Shown: positions 35,675 through 45,765, numbered from the stretch's first letter. The stretch is 64,000 nt of DNA from Gemmatimonadaceae bacterium (GCA_019186945.1 JABAQJ010000008.1:230668-294667), one strand, 5' to 3'. Notes: a model not told the origin generated them from the sequence alone. Program-made: numbers and translations.

Positions 35675-36726
35675 TGCGCCGCCGTGCCGTCGTGTGGCTA
35701 CTCTTGCCGGTGTTCGTGGCGGTCACGGGGAACGCGCAGGACAAACCGCGTGTGCACGTGATCGCGACCGGCGGGACGATCTCCAACCTCGGGAACGGAA
35801 CCGAACGGCGCACCGGCGCGGAGTTGGTGACCGGCATCGGCGACATCGGCGAGCGCGTCGACGTGACAGTCGAGCAGTTCAGCAACCTCGCGTCCGGTTC
35901 GATCACGCACGAGATGTGGCGGAAGCTGGCCGGGCGCATCGTGGAGTTGTCCAGTGGGTCGCGCCCGCCGGCCGGTTTCGTGATCACGCACGGGACGGAT
36001 ACGATGGAGGAGACCGCGTTTTTCCTTGACCTGACGGTCGGCGGATGCGCGCCGATCGTGGTGACGGGAGCGATGCGGCGGGCCAACGCCGTTGGCGCTG
36101 ACGGACCAGCCAACTTGCGGAATGCCATCCGGGTTGCCGCAGCGCCAGCGGCGCGCGGTCGAGGTACGATGGTCCTGATGAACGACGAGATCTTCGCCGC
36201 GCGCGACGTGGCCAAGACGAACACCACGCGGCTCAACGCGTTTACTGCTCCCGATGCCGGGCCGGCCGGCGTCGCGGACCCGGATACGCTCGATTTCTAC
36301 CGGGAGAAACCGGCCGGCTGCCACGCTGCCCGCTTCCCGCTCGATCGCATCGGCGAGTTCCCGCGGGTCGACGTCGTCTACGCCTACATCGGCGCCGATT
36401 CGGTCATCGCCGATGCGCTCGTTGCGGCAGGCGCCAAGGGCATCGTCCTCGCCGGAGTCGGGCGGGGCGGGTCCACGCCAGCCCTCGGCCGCGCGCTCCG
36501 CCGCGCCACGGAAAATGGTGTCTTCATCGCTGTCAGCAATCGCACCGGAAGCGGACGCACGGGAGCCGGGAGTTACCCGGATTCGCTTGCTACGCTGGCG
36601 GGCGATCGCGGCATCTTCGTGAACGTGTCCAGCTTGAACCCGCAAAAGGCGCGGATCGTCCTGATGCTCGCGCTGGCGGCGCATATGGACGCACGCGCAA
36701 TCTCTGACCTGTTCTCGGGCTACTGA
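35671..36726 (+). CDS. L-asparaginase, periplasmic (type II-like)
   Basis: A 351-residue amidohydrolase converting asparagine to aspartate and ammonia. A signal peptide (RRRAVVWLLLPVFVAVTG, then NAQ) is followed by VIATGGTISN with the catalytic threonine (T36). THGTDTMEET carries the second T-D pair, and a lysine in DVAKTNTT completes the triad found in AnsB-type enzymes. It ends within the usual range. It overlaps the upstream aminotransferase by four bases and precedes the M20 peptidase by 21 bases. Export, with peptidase and transporter neighbours, suggests scavenging of extracellular amino acids. Confidence 0.92.
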   Translation: MMRRRAVVWLLLPVFVAVTGNAQDKPRVHVIATGGTISNLGNGTERRTGAELVTGIGDIGERVDVTVEQFSNLASGSITHEMWRKLAGRIVELSSGSRPPAGFVITHGTDTMEETAFFLDLTVGGCAPIVVTGAMRRANAVGADGPANLRNAIRVAAAPAARGRGTMVLMNDEIFAARDVAKTNTTRLNAFTAPDAGPAGVADPDTLDFYREKPAGCHAARFPLDRIGEFPRVDVVYAYIGADSVIADALVAAGAKGIVLAGVGRGGSTPALGRALRRATENGVFIAVSNRTGSGRTGAGSYPDSLATLAGDRGIFVNVSSLNPQKARIVLMLALAAHMDARAISDLFSGY

Positions 36727-36747
36727 CCCCCCTGTCCCCGTCTCGTA

Positions 36748-38034
36748 ATGCGCTCCTGCCTCAGACTCGCGTCGTTCGCCCTGGTTGCCGCGCTGTCCGC
36801 GCCGGCGCTCGATGCCCAGACGCCGATCCCTCCCGTCCGCGCCGATCACCCTGCGATCAAGGCCGCGCTCGAAACCATCAAGGCAGACAACGCCTGGACG
36901 ATCGAGCAACAGGTCTCGATCTGCGAGATACCGGCGCCCCCGTTCAAGGAAGAGCGCCGGGCGGCCGAGATGAAGCGCCGCTTCGAGTCGCTGGGTCTGT
37001 CGAACGTCCGGATCGACTCGATCGGCAACGTCATCGGCGAATACCGCGGTGAAGGCGACGGTCCGACGGTGATGGTGAACGCCCACCTTGACACGGTCTT
37101 CCCGGAAGATACGGATGTCGCCGTGACGCGCGCCGGCACGCTCTTGAAGGGGCCCGGGATCGGCGACGACTGCCGCGGACTGGCCACGATCCTGGCAGTG
37201 GCACGCGCGTTCAAGCTGGCGAAGGTCCAGACCAACGGGACGATCCTCTTCATCGCCAACGTGGGAGAGGAAGGGCCGGGCAACCTGCGTGGCGTCCGAT
37301 ACCTCTTCAGGAAGCCGCCGACCAGAATCGACTACGTCGTGGCCGTGGATGGCACGGGACTGGGGATCGTCACCGGTGCCGTCGGCTCCAACCGGTACAA
37401 GGTGTCGTTCAAGGGACCGGGCGGCCACAGCTATGGCGCCTTCGGAATGCCCAGCCCGATCCATGCCATGGGACGCGCAATCGCGAAGATGGCGGACATG
37501 CGCGTTCCCACGTCGCCCAAGACGACCTTCAACGTCGGCATCGTGGAAGGCGGAACGTCAGTGAATACGATCTCGCCGCTGGGCGCGATGGACGTGGATC
37601 TGCGCTCGGAGTCCGCCGAGGAGCTGGCGCGCCTCGATGCCACGTTCCGCAAGGCAGTCGCCGACGGGCTCAAGGAGGAAAACGATCGCTGGCCGGAATC
37701 GAAGGCCAAGGTGACGGTCGACATTGAAGACCGCGGCGTCCGCCCGGCGTCGCTGCGCAAGGACGAGGCTCCGATCGCCAGAGTCGCCTATAACGCTGGA
37801 GTGACGTTAGGCTTCAAGGCCGAAATGGGCGCGGGCTCGACGGATGCCAACATCCCGATGAGTCTCGGCGTGCCGGCCATCACGCTCGATGGCGGGGGCC
37901 AGGGTCGGGGCGCGCACTCCATGACGGAATCGTACGACGATGGCGACCGGGGCTACCTCGGACCGCAGTGGGTCGCCCTCGTCGTGTCCGCGCTGGCTGG
38001 TGTGCGCGGAAGTGAGGCCCGAGTCGTGCCGTGA
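36748..38034 (+). CDS. Exported M20-family peptidase
   Basis: A 428-residue di-zinc peptidase of the M20 clan (PepT/CPG2-like). A signal peptide (LRLASFALVAALSAPALDAQ) is followed by the metal motifs VNAHLDT (H113, D115), GIGDDCRG, NVGEEGPG and a late HSM. The lid domain is inserted between residues about 190 and 320, with GGHSYGAFG. Its substrate could be di- or tripeptides or acylated amino acids. It overlaps the DMT transporter start by four bases (GTGA) and follows the asparaginase, so the four-gene unit is coherent. Confidence 0.88.
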   Translation: MRSCLRLASFALVAALSAPALDAQTPIPPVRADHPAIKAALETIKADNAWTIEQQVSICEIPAPPFKEERRAAEMKRRFESLGLSNVRIDSIGNVIGEYRGEGDGPTVMVNAHLDTVFPEDTDVAVTRAGTLLKGPGIGDDCRGLATILAVARAFKLAKVQTNGTILFIANVGEEGPGNLRGVRYLFRKPPTRIDYVVAVDGTGLGIVTGAVGSNRYKVSFKGPGGHSYGAFGMPSPIHAMGRAIAKMADMRVPTSPKTTFNVGIVEGGTSVNTISPLGAMDVDLRSESAEELARLDATFRKAVADGLKEENDRWPESKAKVTVDIEDRGVRPASLRKDEAPIARVAYNAGVTLGFKAEMGAGSTDANIPMSLGVPAITLDGGGQGRGAHSMTESYDDGDRGYLGPQWVALVVSALAGVRGSEARVVP

Positions 38035-38909
38035 CGCCAGCGGCGATCGCGCTGATCTGCATCTCCGCCCTCACGCACGCCTACTGGAACTTCCTCTTCA
38101 AACGCGCCGGCGGCGGCAACCTGTTCATCGGATTGAGCAAGGCCGCCGAGGCAGTCGTCTTCGCACCGGCGTTCGTCGTCTGGGGTCTGCCCTCGATGCC
38201 GAAGACGCCGGTGGTCGCAGTCACGTTGCTGATAACCGTCGTCGGCGTGCTGATCACCTACACGGCACTGAGCCAGGCATATCGCCACAGCGACCTGTCC
38301 TACGCGTATCCGATTTCCCGTGGGTCGATGCTGCTGTTCCTGCCGTTCCTCGGCTCGTGGCTCACGGGCGAGCGGATCGATGCAACCGGGGCCGCCGGCC
38401 TGACGCTGATCCTGCTTGGCGTCCTCTCCCTGCAATTGAAAGAGCTTCGCATGAGTGCGATCCGCGGGATCCGCGAACACGTCAACAGACGCGGATTGAC
38501 GTGGGCTCTGTTTACCGGACTGGTGCTGGCGGTCTACACACTCTGGGACAAGCACGCCGTCAGGACCATACCGCCGTTCGCCTATCTGTATGCGTATACG
38601 GCAGCGGTCGCCGCGGCCTATGCCGCCTTTCTGTGGGCACGCCACACGCCTGAGGCGATCGCGCAGGAATGGACAGCACGATGGGGCGCGATCGCGCAGG
38701 TCGGCGTGCTCAACACGGTTTCGTACCTCCTCGTCCTGTTCGCACTGCGCAGTGGGGTGTCGAGCTACGTGATCGGCGTCAGGCAATTGAGCATCGCCAT
38801 CGGCGTGATTTTCGGATGGCGCTATCTGGGCGAGGCGCTGACACCGCCGCGACGAGTTGGCGCGTCACTGATTGTTGCAGGTTGCGTCCTGGTCTCGCTC
38901 GCAGGATGA
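38031..38909 (+). CDS. DMT/EamA-like multidrug or metabolite exporter
   Basis: A 292-residue drug/metabolite transporter superfamily protein with ten predicted helices in two five-helix repeats. The first repeat has the typical pattern beginning ALICISALTHAYWNFLFKRA; the second starts around WALFTGLVLAVYTLWDKHAV. The GTG start overlaps the M20 stop by four bases. Direction of transport and solute are not predictable from sequence; with D-amino acid, asparagine and peptide enzymes upstream, an amino-acid-related solute is a fair guess. It converges on a histidine kinase gene past a UUCG-loop hairpin. Confidence 0.82.
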   Translation: MTPAAIALICISALTHAYWNFLFKRAGGGNLFIGLSKAAEAVVFAPAFVVWGLPSMPKTPVVAVTLLITVVGVLITYTALSQAYRHSDLSYAYPISRGSMLLFLPFLGSWLTGERIDATGAAGLTLILLGVLSLQLKELRMSAIRGIREHVNRRGLTWALFTGLVLAVYTLWDKHAVRTIPPFAYLYAYTAAVAAAYAAFLWARHTPEAIAQEWTARWGAIAQVGVLNTVSYLLVLFALRSGVSSYVIGVRQLSIAIGVIFGWRYLGEALTPPRRVGASLIVAGCVLVSLAG

Positions 38910-38997
38910 CGTTCAGCTTGACGCTCGATCGTTGCGTCGGATGCGCAGAGCGAACAACGATGTCGAGGCCGGTGCTGCCCGACTAGAACGACCGGAT

Positions 38998-39018
38998 CGG
39001 GCGGTTTTCGAACGCCCG
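38998..39018. terminator. Hairpin with UUCG-type loop between convergent genes
   Basis: A stem of about seven bases, with one bulged G, closes a TTCG tetraloop between the DMT transporter (stop 38909) and the histidine kinase (stop 39024). The loop is unusually stable. It likely ends transcripts on either strand, although no T-run follows. Confidence 0.5.
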
Positions 39019-39023
39019 TCTGG

Positions 39024-41051
39024 CTAGCGTCGTGCGCTCCGCCGAAGCTCACTCACGGCGTCCAGCAGCCGCTTGGCGCCGAACGGTTTGCTGAGGAACG
39101 GAACCCCTGCCTCGGTCAGGTCCGAATAGAGGGCGAGGTCGTCGGCATAGCCTGACATCGCCAGCCTTCTCAGGTGTGGCCAACGCGCACTGGCGGTCGT
39201 CAGCAGTGCCACGCCGCCCATCCCGGGCATGGCGAGGTCGGTGACGAGGATGTCGATTCGTTCGCCGTCGCGCTCCAGCAGCCGCAACGCATCTTCGCCG
39301 TTGGCGGCGGCGTCCACCTGATATCCCGATCGTTCCAGGGCCTGCATACACGCGTGGAGGATAGCGCTCTCGTCATCGACGAGCAGGATACGAAATGCGC
39401 GTGATGTACAGGTGGGCGGTGAAATCGGATCGCGTCCGGGGGCGACTGGCTGTGCGTCAGGCGTGGCCTCGTGCAGCGGAAACCAAAGGACGAATTGCGA
39501 CCCGACTCCCGTGCTGGACTCGAATGTGACGGCGCCGTCCAGTCGGCGCATGATACTCCGCACAGTGGCGAGGCCGAGCCCGGCTCCGGCTCGCCGCTTC
39601 GAGCGGGCTGCGAACGGTTCGAAGATCCGGTCGCGGAGTTCGGGTGGAATGCCGACGCCGGTGTCCGCGACCTTCACGCATACGTAGCGGCCGCTGAGGA
39701 GGTGCTCGATCGCGTCGTGCTCCGATACCGATGTCGTGGTCGTCCGCACGGTAACGGCTCCGGCGTCTCCGATGGCGGTGGCGGCGTTGCTCACCAGGTG
39801 CTGTATAGCCAGTTCAAACTCATCGCGGTCGGCAACGACGGCTGCCCCCGGGGCACCAGGACGGATCAGTAGTACGCGCGGGCGCTCGACCAACGTCGCC
39901 AGAACAGGCTCCATGCCGGCGATGGCCGTGTCGATGGCCAAGGGAGCCCGCTGTCGATCCGGACGGCCAGCCAGGTGCACCAGTCGTTGCGCGATTCCCT
40001 CGGCCTGTCGAATCGCGGTTTCGATCGCGTCCATGCTTTCGGTGTCGATCGTCGACGCGGGGATCGAAGAACGCAGGAGGTCCGCGTTCCCGCGAATCGC
40101 CGTGAGTACGTTGTTCAGGTCGTGTGCCAGGCCCCCTGCAAGCCGTCCTATCCCCTCCAGCTTGGCCGCCTCCGCGTTGCGCCGCTCCATCGTCCGTCGG
40201 TCCGTGACGTCGCGAGACACGATGACGTATCCGTCGGCGTGACCGTGAGTAAACGTCATTTCGGCCATCGTCTCCGTCCAGCGATACGATCCATCCTTGC
40301 ATCTCAGTCGCGCGAGTCGAACGGGCGGCGGGACTTCGCCGGCAACGAGTCGAGCCGGCACATCGCGTTCCGCCTGCGGGCGTTCGTCCGGGTGCATGAA
40401 CTCGTAGATCGCCCGACCGACGAGTTCCTCCGGACTCCATCCGCGAACGGCGGTAACCGATGGGGTGATGTACAGGTAGCGAAGGTCGGCGTCGACCCGG
40501 GCAATGACGTCCCGCGAGTTGTCGGCAAGGAAACGGTATCGCGCTTCACTCGCCGCTAACTCGGCCAGAGCCGTCGACAAACGCCCTTGGCTTTCGCGGA
40601 GCGCGGTTTCCAGGCGCTTCTCATCGGTGAGGTCACGCACCACGCCCAGCAACCGCAATACGCTGCCGTCCGCGCGTCGCTCCACGAAGGCGTCGACCGC
40701 GTGCCATCGCTCGCTTCCGTCCGGGCAAACCACGCGATGCTCGCCTTGGTACGGCGCGCCGCCGGCGAGCGCCGCGGCCAATGAGCCTTTCTTTTCGTCG
40801 CGATCGACCGGATGAACGAGGTCGAAGTAGGCGGCAGCACTTGGCGGCGACCAGCCGGACTCGCGTCCGTAGAGCTGCGCCATATGGCGGGACCAGACGA
40901 TGCGGTCCTCGTCGGGTACCCAGCTCCACCACGCCACGCCCGCAAGGCGGAACGCGAGGTCGAGGGCAGCATCGCGTACGGCGACATCGTCCGGATGATC
41001 CGCATCGGGCCGGAGACCGGTTCGTCCCGGTGTATGGCCAGTGTCAGCCAT
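39024..41051 (-). CDS. Hybrid histidine kinase, PAS-PAS-HisKA-HATPase-REC
   Basis: A 675-residue cytoplasmic hybrid sensor kinase without transmembrane helices. PAS domains lie at about 28-145 and 170-285. The HisKA H-box is LAGGLAHDLNNVL with H310 as the phosphoacceptor. N-box residues are near 422 and G-boxes in VADTGVGIPP and GAGLGLATV. A C-terminal receiver domain (about 553-668) carries DD near 560, D605 in TDLAMPGM and K655 in LSKPFG. The second PAS has a WTETMAEMTFTHGHADG insert of unclear use. No response regulator gene is adjacent, so output is through its own receiver or a distant partner. ATG 41049-41051 follows the spacing of the PAS family; the upstream extension is non-conserved. 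Confidence 0.92.
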   Translation of the reverse strand: MADTGHTPGRTGLRPDADHPDDVAVRDAALDLAFRLAGVAWWSWVPDEDRIVWSRHMAQLYGRESGWSPPSAAAYFDLVHPVDRDEKKGSLAAALAGGAPYQGEHRVVCPDGSERWHAVDAFVERRADGSVLRLLGVVRDLTDEKRLETALRESQGRLSTALAELAASEARYRFLADNSRDVIARVDADLRYLYITPSVTAVRGWSPEELVGRAIYEFMHPDERPQAERDVPARLVAGEVPPPVRLARLRCKDGSYRWTETMAEMTFTHGHADGYVIVSRDVTDRRTMERRNAEAAKLEGIGRLAGGLAHDLNNVLTAIRGNADLLRSSIPASTIDTESMDAIETAIRQAEGIAQRLVHLAGRPDRQRAPLAIDTAIAGMEPVLATLVERPRVLLIRPGAPGAAVVADRDEFELAIQHLVSNAATAIGDAGAVTVRTTTTSVSEHDAIEHLLSGRYVCVKVADTGVGIPPELRDRIFEPFAARSKRRAGAGLGLATVRSIMRRLDGAVTFESSTGVGSQFVLWFPLHEATPDAQPVAPGRDPISPPTCTSRAFRILLVDDESAILHACMQALERSGYQVDAAANGEDALRLLERDGERIDILVTDLAMPGMGGVALLTTASARWPHLRRLAMSGYADDLALYSDLTEAGVPFLSKPFGAKRLLDAVSELRRSARR

Positions 41052-41290
41052 CGCAGCTATGATTCGACGGTTTCGTTCACCGCACACCCCAGTCGGAATC
41101 GCCCAGCGACAGGCTTGGGCGCGCCCCGTGGCCGCACGGGGAGAATTGACATCGGGCGAGCGTCGAATGCAACCGCAGGGAGGCATGGCGCCGCGCTTCG
41201 GGGAGCGCCGTACGGAGGCCGCGCTGCCGACGGACTCGTGCTTGACCAGTGGGGTTCCAGGAGCTGCAACAATCCGGGTGGGGTCTGATC

Positions 41291-42094
41291 ATGATCACGG
41301 TCACACAACTGCACGTGTATCCCGTCAAGTCCTGTCGCGGTGTCTCGATCGCGACCATGGAGCTGGACGACCGCGGGCCGATCGAAGATCGCCGCTGGAT
41401 GGTCGTCGATGCGGACGGAAGGTTCCTGACGCAGCGTGAGCATCCGCGATTGGCGCTGGTCTCGGTGGAGCTGACGGACGAAGGAGTTCGGCTTTCCGCT
41501 CCCGGGCATTCGTCGACGATGGTTTCGCGACCGCTGCCGACGGGCACCGATTTCGTGACCCATGTCTGGGGAGACGAGGTCGCGGTGCGGCCGGCCGGCG
41601 TCACGTCCGAGCGCTGGATCAGCGCATTTCTCGACCGGCCCGCGCGACTCGTCCACCTGCCTGACGAATCCGTTCGCGCGATGCGCGCCGAATATGCCGG
41701 AGCCATAACAGCTCCGCGACGTGTAACGCTGTGCGATGGAGCCCCGTTACTGTTGATCGGCAGTGCGTCGCTCGACGACCTGAATGCGCGTCTGCCGGCT
41801 CCCCTGCCGATGAACCGCTTCCGCCCCAACGTGGTGGTGAGCGGCGCCAGACCGTTCGCGGAGGATGGCTGGACTTCGATCCGGATTGGCGACGTGACGT
41901 TCGAGGTGGCCAAGCCGTGCGCGCGATGCGTGACGACGACGGTGGATCAGGCGACCGGCGAAACCGGCGTTGAGCCGCTGCGGACGCTGGCAACGTACCG
42001 CCGCCGGGGAGCCGGCGTGCTGTTCGGACAGAACATCGCGCACCACGCGCCGGGCGTCCTGAGGCTGGGCGACGTGTTGCGGATATCCGACTGA
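41291..42094 (+). CDS. MOSC-domain protein (YcbX/mARC-like)
   Basis: A 267-residue protein with an N-terminal MOSC-like beta domain and a C-terminal MOSC domain that binds the molybdenum cofactor in YcbX and mARC reductases. Motifs are LHVYPVKSCRG at the N-terminus and MNRFRPNVVVSG in the MOSC core. KPCARCVTTTVD supplies the Mo-ligand cysteine, followed by TGETG. These enzymes reduce N-hydroxylated bases and amidoximes. No ferredoxin domain is fused, so a separate electron donor is needed. A GGGG sequence lies about eight bases before ATG 41291. It is divergent from the histidine kinase; a hairpin follows the stop. Confidence 0.85.
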   Translation: MITVTQLHVYPVKSCRGVSIATMELDDRGPIEDRRWMVVDADGRFLTQREHPRLALVSVELTDEGVRLSAPGHSSTMVSRPLPTGTDFVTHVWGDEVAVRPAGVTSERWISAFLDRPARLVHLPDESVRAMRAEYAGAITAPRRVTLCDGAPLLLIGSASLDDLNARLPAPLPMNRFRPNVVVSGARPFAEDGWTSIRIGDVTFEVAKPCARCVTTTVDQATGETGVEPLRTLATYRRRGAGVLFGQNIAHHAPGVLRLGDVLRISD

Positions 42095-42103
42095 GGCTCC
42101 CTC

Positions 42104-42125
42104 GGGGCGGCGGAGACGCCGCCCC
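42104..42125. terminator. GC-rich hairpin with GAGA loop
   Basis: A perfect nine-base stem GGGGCGGCG / CGCCGCCCC around a GAGA tetraloop lies ten bases after the MOSC stop and ten before the end of the convergent CocE gene. It probably terminates or stabilises both transcripts. Confidence 0.55.
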
Positions 42126-42134
42126 CGGGTCGGT

Positions 42135-44099
42135 TCACGAGGTCGTCTTCCTGACTACTGTCAGTTTCAATTCGGCGGGGAACTTCCTCGAATGATGGAC
42201 GACGTTGCGCGCAACGACTCCCGTGGTCTCGTCGTAGTTGCGACCGCCGGTGTTCATGTTGCGGTCGAACCGCGGGAAGTTGCTGCTGGAAACCTCGATG
42301 CGAATACGGTGGCCGGCTGCGAAGAAGTTGCTGGTGGTCATCGGGCCAAGCGTCACCTTGTACGTCTTGCCCGGTTCCATCATCACTTCCTTGTCGTATC
42401 CCTCGCGGTAGCGGACGCGCTGAATCGTCTCGTCCAGGTTCCATGCAGTGCCGTCAGGGGCAACGTCGATCAGCTTGACGGTGAAATCGGTGTCCCTGGC
42501 GTCCGATGAGACGTAGAGCGTGAGCTCGACCGGACCGCTCACCTCCATCCCCTCGGCCAGCGGTGGAGACGTGTATACGAGGATGTCATCGCGCTCCTCC
42601 ATCTTCCGCTGATCGAACGATCCGCCCTGGACGGCGTTTCCGGTGCAGCACACGTTGCCACCGTACGACGGCACGGGATTCATCGGGTCATACGTAAACG
42701 TATCGGGCTTGTCCTCCTTGGGCGGTGTCGTGGCCAGCACGCCGTCACCATGGAGCGAGTTTGCCTTGCCGCCACTCGACAGATAGTAGCTCAAGGTCTG
42801 GGCGCCGGCGGGTGGCCACTGATCCGCCGTCTGCCATTTGTTCGCTCCCATGGTGAAATACCGGACCTTGGGAAGCGTGTCCAGCAGACGGTTGTTCTCG
42901 CCCTTCAGGAAGTGATCGAACCAGCCATACGTCAGCGCGCTGTAGTCCAACCGTGCATCGCCCATGCTCCGCTCGCCGACAATCGTGTTCTCGGTTGCGC
43001 GCGTGTACGCACAATGCAGCGTGGGCGCGATGACCGCGTACTGCTGGTTCGCGATGTCGGGCCGAGCGGTTTTCCGGACGTGGTTGTAGGTGGCGAGGTT
43101 CGGTCCGACCGAAACATCGTACCACGACATGAACCAGAGTCCGGGGACGTTGATCACCATGTTGTCGTGGAACAGACCGCCGCGATACCAGGCCGGGTCA
43201 TTCGGCGTCCGCTTGATCATCGCTCCGCCGGTGGCAATCCCCGGCATCGAATCGGCGAAAATGCCTCTTGGCCCGTCGACAGCTTTGATGATGTCCATCT
43301 CGGGCAGGTGTCGCAGGGCCTGCGACCAGTCGATCGGCGGCGCCTGCTGCGCCAGATCGAACGACTTGGCGGCACGAATCAGTTGCTCCTGCGTCAGGTT
43401 CGACGGAAACATCGGACGAACCTGATTCTGCTCGCCATACAACCATGCAATGAACAGCATCTGCACGGCGCCGCCACGATACCAGTTCCCCTGCTCATAG
43501 AAGGGGCCCACGCGACCAACCCCGGCGCCAAATCCCTGCGGGATGATCGTTCCCAGGCCCGTCGGCCCCATCGCCGCGACCGCCATCTGCCACTCCGCCG
43601 TGGAGGAGCAGCCGATCAACCCGACCTTGCCATTCGCCCACGGCTGGGCCGACATCCACTGGATGGCATCGTACCCGTCCGTCGTCGGCGGGCCGAGGAT
43701 GTCATAGTTCCCTTCCGAGAAGAAGTGGCCGCGTTCGTTCATGATGATCATCGCGTAGCCACGCCGCACCGCGTCAATCTGACTGGTCATGTCCGCCGGC
43801 GCGCCAAGCCGCACATCCCAGAAATTGAAGTTGTAGGGCGTTCGGCTGAAGATGATCGGTACCGGCCCAGTGGCGTTCCGTGGCCGGTAGATGTCCGCCT
43901 GCATGCGGACACCGTCACGCATCGGAACCATGACCTTGCGGTCGACGATCGCAATCTCCTGGAGTACGCGCTCGAGCGAATCACGCCTGGCGCGAAGCTG
44001 CTGTACGCTTTGCGCGCTGGGGGGCGTCTGGCTGCTGGCAGGTGCCACGGCCAGGGGTAGCAACGCCGCAGCGGCGATGAACAACGGACGATGACGCAT
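42135..44099 (-). CDS. Exported CocE/NonD-family hydrolase (peptidase S15-like)
   Basis: A 654-residue alpha/beta hydrolase of the X-Pro dipeptidyl-peptidase S15 / cocaine esterase group. A signal peptide ([19 protein letters not shown]) precedes the catalytic domain, which begins with [18 protein letters not shown]. The nucleophile elbow is in [11 protein letters not shown], giving S165. The usual form is G-x-S-Y-x-G, so Tyr and the last Gly are replaced here. The C-terminal jelly-roll domain (about residues 430-654) is complete, with a CC pair mid-protein. Substrate cannot be assigned. It is alone on its strand, with the lipoprotein gene divergent from it. Confidence 0.87.
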   Translation of the reverse strand: MRHRPLFIAAAALLPLAVAPASSQTPPSAQSVQQLRARRDSLERVLQEIAIVDRKVMVPMRDGVRMQADIYRPRNATGPVPIIFSRTPYNFNFWDVRLGAPADMTSQIDAVRRGYAMIIMNERGHFFSEGNYDILGPPTTDGYDAIQWMSAQPWANGKVGLIGCSSTAEWQMAVAAMGPTGLGTIIPQGFGAGVGRVGPFYEQGNWYRGGAVQMLFIAWLYGEQNQVRPMFPSNLTQEQLIRAAKSFDLAQQAPPIDWSQALRHLPEMDIIKAVDGPRGIFADSMPGIATGGAMIKRTPNDPAWYRGGLFHDNMVINVPGLWFMSWYDVSVGPNLATYNHVRKTARPDIANQQYAVIAPTLHCAYTRATENTIVGERSMGDARLDYSALTYGWFDHFLKGENNRLLDTLPKVRYFTMGANKWQTADQWPPAGAQTLSYYLSSGGKANSLHGDGVLATTPPKEDKPDTFTYDPMNPVPSYGGNVCCTGNAVQGGSFDQRKMEERDDILVYTSPPLAEGMEVSGPVELTLYVSSDARDTDFTVKLIDVAPDGTAWNLDETIQRVRYREGYDKEVMMEPGKTYKVTLGPMTTSNFFAAGHRIRIEVSSSNFPRFDRNMNTGGRNYDETTGVVARNVVHHSRKFPAELKLTVVRKTTS

Positions 44100-44391
44100 C
44101 AGTCACCTCGTGGTGGGCAGAAGGCACGACGCCGAGTCTCGGGGTCGCCAAGCGGGCGCCGTCGGGCCGAACTGGAAGATTTCGGGCTGGCCGCCCCCGG
44201 GTCGATAGGTGCGCCCCCTCGTCCCAGTCGGCGGAAACCCCTCACGCGAACTCCGGGCACAGCTAATGCAAAGTAACCCCTGCTGTTCAGGTCCGTGTGA
44301 CCGCTCGGCCAGGTGCAGTGGCCGTCCTGTATGCCTTTGACCGCGACATTCCGCCGCGGCCTGCTGTCGCCTCAATACCGGAGACCCCCTA
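44100..44391. promoter_or_regulatory. Divergent intergenic region, 292 bases
   Basis: This region separates the divergent CocE hydrolase and lipoprotein genes and must hold both promoters. I could not pick clear -35/-10 boxes by eye. A GGAG site lies nine bases before ATG 44392 and is the only translation signal obvious here. Confidence 0.5.
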
Positions 44392-45726
44392 ATGAAGCGT
44401 CACCTGCTTACCGCGGCTGCCGTCGCCGCCTCACTTGGCGCACTGGCCTGCGTGGATGCACCAAGCGGCCCGCCGATGGATGCACTCCTCCCATCGCTGG
44501 CGTTCGTATCCGATGCCGCTTGTGGTACGCCAATGACCGTCAACCTCGAAAGTGCCGGCGGTGGTGTCAGCGGCAGCGTTACGGCGTGGAATGACGACAC
44601 TAATCTGCACGTCGTCTTCGCCGTCAGCCGTAGAAACCTGAGCATGCGTGAAACGCATCTGCAGCTCGTCACGTCGGTAGGCGCCATCCCGCTCCACCCG
44701 ACTGGCGGCCCAGCACTCGGCCAGTTCCAGTACAATACGGCGCACAATCCGGCGGTCACGAACTACGAATACACCGCCTCGCTTGCCAGTATCGGTGTTG
44801 GTCCTGGCGACAACGTCGTCATCGCGGCAATAGCGATGGGGAATGGACCCGGCGGAGTACGGATGGCGTGGGGCAACGGATCGCAGATCAATCCGCCCAA
44901 GCCCGCCGAGTACTTCAACTACGCCGTGCAGCGATGTGCGCCGCCTCCGGGCACCGATGTCGTCGTCGTCAACGACATCAACCCGTTTGACGCCAACGGC
45001 ATGATGGACCCAAACAACCAGCTGTTCGTCAGTAACCTCGTCAACTTCACGACGGCTGGTCCGCGCAACTCCGCCAAGGAAGTCGTCTGGGATCGCGGAC
45101 GGTTCGCTGTCTGCTACGTCTTCGGAAACAACGAGTGCAACGACTCGAACATGGGGATTGCACGGTCCGTGATAACCGGTGCGGGCTACACGATCGTCGA
45201 CATCGAGTCGAACGCGGGCACCCTGGATGACATCTTCCAGGCGAGCGGGGCAAACTGGAAGGAGATCTGGCTCTGGACGCCCATGGAAGCGTTCGATCAT
45301 GACGAAATCAACGCGCTCAAACAGTTCGCTTCCGAAGGCGGACGAGTGTTGTACGTAGGCGAGTGGCTAGGTTACTACCCGCAGCAGGGGATCGATATCG
45401 AGAACCAGTTCCTGCTGGACATGGGGGCCGTGATGACCAACACCGGTGGCGCAGTCGACTGCGGTTACAACGTGGTACCGCTGTCCTCGCTGCGACCGCA
45501 TCAGATCACGACCGGCCTCACAGGTCTGACGATGGCATGCTCGTCGATTCTGATACCCGGCACTCAGGACTTCCCGCTCTACTATGACCAGACGAACACA
45601 CACGTGCTGTCTGGCGTTGCGACGATCGATGTCACACCCATTTCGCTTCCCACGCGTGCGACCAGGATTCCAGCGTACCTGCAGGCACCCAGAGGTTTGA
45701 ACGCGAAGTCGTCCACGGGACGCTGA
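44392..45726 (+). CDS. Putative lipoprotein of unknown family
   Basis: A 444-residue exported protein. The N-terminus is a signal peptide ending in a lipobox-like A-L-A-C (Cys20), which is not the strongest lipobox but plausible. An immunoglobulin-like region (about 40-180) follows, with NDDTNLHVVFAVSR and VTNYEYTASLASIGV strands. A second part (about 185-430) has a DVVVVNDINPFD start and a GGRVLYVGEWLGYY turn typical of flavodoxin-like or class I amidotransferase-like folds, perhaps a DUF4350-like domain. I recognise no catalytic residues. Four cysteines in the second part may form disulfides. A very strong terminator follows the stop. Confidence 0.6.
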   Translation: MKRHLLTAAAVAASLGALACVDAPSGPPMDALLPSLAFVSDAACGTPMTVNLESAGGGVSGSVTAWNDDTNLHVVFAVSRRNLSMRETHLQLVTSVGAIPLHPTGGPALGQFQYNTAHNPAVTNYEYTASLASIGVGPGDNVVIAAIAMGNGPGGVRMAWGNGSQINPPKPAEYFNYAVQRCAPPPGTDVVVVNDINPFDANGMMDPNNQLFVSNLVNFTTAGPRNSAKEVVWDRGRFAVCYVFGNNECNDSNMGIARSVITGAGYTIVDIESNAGTLDDIFQASGANWKEIWLWTPMEAFDHDEINALKQFASEGGRVLYVGEWLGYYPQQGIDIENQFLLDMGAVMTNTGGAVDCGYNVVPLSSLRPHQITTGLTGLTMACSSILIPGTQDFPLYYDQTNTHVLSGVATIDVTPISLPTRATRIPAYLQAPRGLNAKSSTGR

Positions 45727-45765
45727 AGCGACCTCGGCAGGCGCCGCGTTACCGCGCGGCATCGT

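Noticed and set aside
35698..37464. 588-codon open frame antisense to asparaginase and the M20 peptidase
   Set aside because: No motif or export signal; both sense genes have complete catalytic motifs.
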